From the NCBI GenBank assembly GCA_937146725.1, contig CAKZRU010000164.1, positions 103,133 through 167,132 of the forward strand: DNA of 64,000 nt, given 5' to 3'. The translations under genes were made by a program, and so were the position numbers. The DNA is from an uncultured Myxococcales bacterium. GTDB lineage: Bacteria; Myxococcota_A; Bradymonadia; UBA7976; VGTA01. This document shows, piece by piece, positions 60,901 through 64,000 of this stretch. Position 1 is the stretch's first letter. Every line of letters starts with the position of its first letter. The notes under the pieces are model-generated. The model did no database searches. It was not told the DNA's origin and saw only the letters and a program-made list of their open reading frames with translations.

Positions 60901-61569
60901 TAAGGTTGAGTCACAGCGCTGTCGCCCATAACATGAGCCTAAATCATTGGACTGCTCACAAACACGCTGATTGCCTTCGGTATTTGCATTACAGCTACAA
61001 GAATATGTTTGCGGTACACACTGCCGATTTCCCAAAGAATCAAGCTCGGCGCATAAATAGCTACCTGGACAATCACTATCTTCCTCACAATCCTTACCGC
61101 ACACTGACTGACCATCAATGGAAATACATTGACCCGCTGGGCAGTCGCTATCACTAGCACAAGCCTTGCATAAGCGTGATTGAATCGGACTACATAAATA
61201 TTGAATATCTGGTCCTGTACCGGTGGAGGCAAGACAGCCCCATCCATCTGGACAGCTCGTACCTAAACAAGTCTCTGTACAGACCCCTTCTTCACCGGAA
61301 GTGATGCAATAGCCACTTGTACAATCACTGTGTGTGCTACAACTCTCACCAAAAGCTCGAAGGCTTCTTGATATATCCTGTCCGGCAGGATTTGGTTCTG
61401 CATCAAAGCCTTCAAACTGAGGTCTATACATGTCTTCGACACTTACAGAGATATCGATCGCGATATCATCTTCATCATCACAAGCAGTCAGATAGCCAAG
61501 GTTAGAACAAATAAAAGCATAAATTAGAAGTTTACATTGTAGCACTTGGTAAAAAGGTCTTTGTTTCAT
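57976..61569 (-). CDS. Lipoprotein with MopE-type metal-binding repeats and Gly-rich beta-helix (DUF1565-like) C-terminal region
   Basis: Lipobox LGYLTAC; seven [LIR]C[ND]xxD[DN]DC[DN]xxxD repeats; 'IYVTPEENGGSLAGNCGSISTPCFSISHGLVRAQATAKTRILVSEGVYNE' beta-helix-like start. Confidence 0.85.
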   Translation of the reverse strand: MKQRPFYQVLQCKLLIYAFICSNLGYLTACDDEDDIAIDISVSVEDMYRPQFEGFDAEPNPAGQDISRSLRAFGESCSTHSDCTSGYCITSGEEGVCTETCLGTSCPDGWGCLASTGTGPDIQYLCSPIQSRLCKACASDSDCPAGQCISIDGQSVCGKDCEEDSDCPGSYLCAELDSLGNRQCVPQTYSCSCNANTEGNQRVCEQSNDLGSCYGRQRCDSTLGWSACDAQAPQPEICNQIDDDCNGLTDDVPLLGEACMNEAEIIGAQGELETQMCVGRMICTAEQLDPVCTAETPVAELCNYLDDDCDGSTDESFPNRGELCTVGQGVCQRFGIYDCTENGQNTLCNVVPAEASDEICDGLDNDCDGETDEGFTGIGEVCEAGQGLCRRVGINRCSDVGEAVVCSVSAAQPTLEICDGLDNDCDGQIDNGFDGLNDICVVGVGFCQQAGFMSCTADGTAVACDVSEIEAIQNAQPELCDRVDNDCDNKVDEDFPTLNQACQVGLGACERRGLTICDDTQAGVVCSVVAGESSDELCNQVDDDCDGSTDETWPNLGQSCVLGLGVCQRAGVVTCTGDQSNAVCNAEQIEGASQERCDYLDDDCDGLTDEDFLDDNQEYTSVAHCGACGNDCTQAWGGAEPSSVGVQAVCHNDQGRPSCGFECLEGFLDADGRSGNGCELRADPNVIYVTPEENGGSLAGNCGSISTPCFSISHGLVRAQATAKTRILVSEGVYNEVVNLVDGISIIGGHDRVSWTHDPSIYVSQIDTRTLALTEAHSYAVKGIGIRSSTTLSGFTIYSSSSAPGGNAYGIYLRDCNQALVISHNRVIAGDGARGLDGHSGENGADGLAGASGQVSRTIDHPLNCGGDPRNGFSGVIGGQAPSQMCGSLSTRGGAGGYSGCPVFMEPNTSGSGGEGIGAGFGGLSATHFQSNNPNTCAITNDSTAYTNPDARSGNAGNAGGDGQGGQNRGTALGRTRLGHWLAETGADGEAGIPGGGGGGGGAAAGIVVEWSANQSDFGASGGSGGNGGCSGNGGLGGSGGGGSFGIFVTYVSLNITSSSQLPSLVSNTITRGFGGVGGRGGNGGGGGAGGSGGSGGLAGDVLNPICSFQAGDGGTGGRGGHGGAGAGGNGGVSFDIAVSTNNAIQAPTSYQTQNIFSLASEIDTAGDGGTGGNSSNNTVGTGASGLKAQSGHLIEL

Positions 61570-61695
61570 ATTATACGCCCAAAGAAGTGTTGATCTTAAG
61601 TTTAGAAATCTAAGTCATTTACGGTTAAGTTTAGCTGACTATAAAGGATTCATGATTTAAACTCTAGCAAGCTCATTCAAGAAGAGGATTATCTT

Positions 61696-63048
61696 TTGTT
61701 AATCTTAAAATATTTTAACCTTCGATTTAACCCCAAATACTTATGTTATACGGCGATGATGGGCTGTTTGTGTTTGTCATTTTCAGAGAGTATGGCTAAA
61801 CCCCAGAAAAAACATAAGTATTTAGCTTCGTTGATCAATGACAGCACGAATCACTTTTCTAAGTTATATGATACCTTAAGAATCCTAAAACATCCTCAAG
61901 GTCAAAGAGAAGCTTTAACTTATTTGGATGCCTTATCGTACTCGACTTTAAATAGCTTCAAAGGTGAGCATCTTTTTACCGGCCTTGAAAAAGTGGTTTG
62001 CATTGAACAAAGCACAGAGATCACGCCTCAGCAACTGTGGAACATATTAAAAACAATCAAAATCTTTGGTAAACTAGGTGAAGTCCGATCTTGTATGGCG
62101 CAGATTTGGCTAAGACCTCTGCAGACTCAAGCTCAATCAGCTCGAAAAATATATGGAGACTCTCACCGTGAAATAATCACTCGGGCAGTCGCCTTGCTTG
62201 CACGTCAAACACACCGAATCGATTTATTACAAGGCCTAAGCCGATCTCCTGATCCTATAGTCAGAGTTCATGTTGCCTATTCTGGTGCCGAACCCAATCA
62301 ACTTTGTCATTTACTTAAAGATCCTTGGCCAGAAGTTCAAAGAGCTGCGATTATTGGAATCGAAAAAGTGTCTGCTTCTTCTGGACTCTGCCTACTAGAT
62401 CATCTTAAGAGATTGAATGATAAACTCAAAGAACGGGCGATCCGTACTTTGGGTCGCTTAGGCCAAAGCGAATGGGCTCAAACAAGCCCCAAGCGTGATC
62501 ACTTATATACTGTTCTCACTCAGTTCCTCAGCCATCGTCAAAATAAGCTCAAACTGAGAAAAGCAGCATTGGTCGCTTTGGCAAATTGGAATGATCTCAG
62601 TGCAAGTCGAACAATGATCAAAGAGCATCTTCATAGTGGCTTACTAGAAGAACTCACTCTTGCCGCTTTACAGGCCTTAAATGTTTCTAAACCAAATGAC
62701 TTTTTCTCTATCTTGTGCACACTATTTAACAAAAGCTCAGTGACTCGAGTGAGGTTACATGCCTTATCTTACTTGGAACGTTACCCTTTGATGATCAAAG
62801 AAAGTTTGCATCATGATTCATTTGACTTGGATCGCAGTAAACAGGTGCTAGATTACCTCAATAAGGTGATACAAGACCCTAATCAATATCACATCCATCA
62901 AGGTTCACAACTGTATCAACGATTACTTAATACCTCCGCTCGGCTAAAAAAAGGTCTTACCGAACAAATTCAAGCCACTGCACTAGAAACAGAGCTTATG
63001 GTTGAGAAACAAGTGATCAATGGACAAGTACTTGATGAAGAAAACTAG
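61696..63048 (+). CDS. HEAT-repeat-like secreted/hypothetical protein
   Basis: Repeated helical hairpins (IITRAVALLARQ, PEVQRAAIIGIEKV, LKERAIRTLGRLGQ, KLRKAALVALANW); apparent TTG start. Confidence 0.65.
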   Translation: MLILKYFNLRFNPKYLCYTAMMGCLCLSFSESMAKPQKKHKYLASLINDSTNHFSKLYDTLRILKHPQGQREALTYLDALSYSTLNSFKGEHLFTGLEKVVCIEQSTEITPQQLWNILKTIKIFGKLGEVRSCMAQIWLRPLQTQAQSARKIYGDSHREIITRAVALLARQTHRIDLLQGLSRSPDPIVRVHVAYSGAEPNQLCHLLKDPWPEVQRAAIIGIEKVSASSGLCLLDHLKRLNDKLKERAIRTLGRLGQSEWAQTSPKRDHLYTVLTQFLSHRQNKLKLRKAALVALANWNDLSASRTMIKEHLHSGLLEELTLAALQALNVSKPNDFFSILCTLFNKSSVTRVRLHALSYLERYPLMIKESLHHDSFDLDRSKQVLDYLNKVIQDPNQYHIHQGSQLYQRLLNTSARLKKGLTEQIQATALETELMVEKQVINGQVLDEEN

Positions 63049-63189
63049 ATAATTTTGCTTAAACATAAGAACTTACATGACAAAAGAGTAGAAGATCAGT
63101 ATAAAGCGCTCGCCAACAAGTAAAAGTCTGCTAGATGTGATCAACATCATAGTAACATACAACTTATATACAAGCTGAGTGAGCAGAGC

Positions 63190-64000
63190 ATGAAAGTCCA
63201 ATGTAGTCACTGTGAAAAAAAGTATACCTTACCCCCCGAAAGAGTTGCGGGTAGGATTTTAAAGATCAGATGTCGACAGTGCTCTAATCTTTTCGAAGTT
63301 GATGGCTCTCAAATTACTTTGACGACGATCTCAAATGAAGCTCAGTTGGAATCTGGCTCTAATCAAGGCTCTGATTCGGGTGTAAGTATGCAATTACGCA
63401 CTCAAGAGTTTTCTGCGATCGATCTACCAAATAAGCCACTGCTTGGTACGGCATCAGCGTCTAGCTCAGCCCCCCTTTCTAATCCTAGTTCTCCTTCTGG
63501 TCTAGATACAACTCAAAAGCCTGCTATTGAAGTTCCATCAAGTGTGGACATTAATAAGAACCAAGCGACAGAAAACCAACTCTCAGTTGAAGTATCTCAA
63601 TCGGCACAAGATTGGATGGAATCGGTCATGTCCGATGTAGATCGCCCAATCACCAGAGAAATTAAACTTAATGAGATTACTGGACATAGAACTCTGCCAC
63701 CAGAAACTCGTTCTACAAATTGGATTTGGCTAGCTGCAGTCATGTTGTTATTAGGGCTTGGCTATTTGGTCACACAAATCAATGGTCCAACTCGAGATAC
63801 ACCTAAGGTATTGAGCCTAAAACTTGATGTTCAAAGCGATGCTTCAACCTTAAACAATGCGTCTACCTCTGTTGATCAAACACCCACTGCTGATTTGGAC
63901 ACAGAACCATCGGATTTAAAGCCAAAGGCTCTCGAAGAAGCTGATGTAGTTGAGAACAAAGTCGCTCAAACTAAAGCGACAAACGATAAAAAAGAATCAA
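63190..64000 (+). CDS. MJ0042-type zinc-ribbon protein with central TM, truncated by the window edge
   Basis: My own translation from ATG 63190: MKVQCSHCEKKYTLPPERVAGRILKIRCRQCSNLFEVDG (CxxC...CxxC), later TM WIWLAAVMLLLGLGYLV; open to 64000. Confidence 0.8.
   Translation, partial: MKVQCSHCEKKYTLPPERVAGRILKIRCRQCSNLFEVDGSQITLTTISNEAQLESGSNQGSDSGVSMQLRTQEFSAIDLPNKPLLGTASASSSAPLSNPSSPSGLDTTQKPAIEVPSSVDINKNQATENQLSVEVSQSAQDWMESVMSDVDRPITREIKLNEITGHRTLPPETRSTNWIWLAAVMLLLGLGYLVTQINGPTRDTPKVLSLKLDVQSDASTLNNASTSVDQTPTADLDTEPSDLKPKALEEADVVENKVAQTKATNDKKES

Noticed and set aside
59457-61157. Several His/Ser-rich + strand ORFs and overlapping minus-strand frames
   Set aside because: They mirror the Cys/Asp-rich MopE repeats on the opposite strand or in other frames; no start-site or codon support

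Overview
The window is bacterial chromosome, gene-dense and moderately AT-rich. I count about 40 likely protein-coding genes, with one truncated at each edge. I found no convincing tRNA, rRNA, CRISPR array, transposase or prophage. The gene content suggests a Myxococcota/Bradymonadia-like deltaproteobacterial lineage (inference only): MopE-type Cys/Asp repeats, thrombospondin type-3 repeats, MYXO-CTERM-like tails, long Ser/Thr kinases and a MoxR/DUF58/BatA block. Housekeeping anchors are glmM, a pdxJ-like gene, gpsA, prmC, pheS/pheT, htrA/degP and a class II photolyase. Accessory interest centres on these items: (i) a 1672-aa SF1 helicase / coiled-coil / formylglycine-generating-enzyme-like (FGE/SUMF1) fusion that keeps a Cx4C motif; (ii) a DUF692 (MbnB/TglH-like) enzyme beside an unrecognised possible partner gene; (iii) a PdxJ homologue at the glmM locus that appears to have lost catalytic residues; (iv) Cys-rich surface proteins sharing an 'AGE(E)M'-type membrane-proximal linker, including a 22-copy 15-bp repeat with two synonymous codon blocks; (v) a Ser/Thr kinase with RsbRD_N/PAS-like middle domains; (vi) a trypsin-like protease with both a lipobox and a MYXO-CTERM-like tail. 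All assignments come from reading the sequence; no database search was run.
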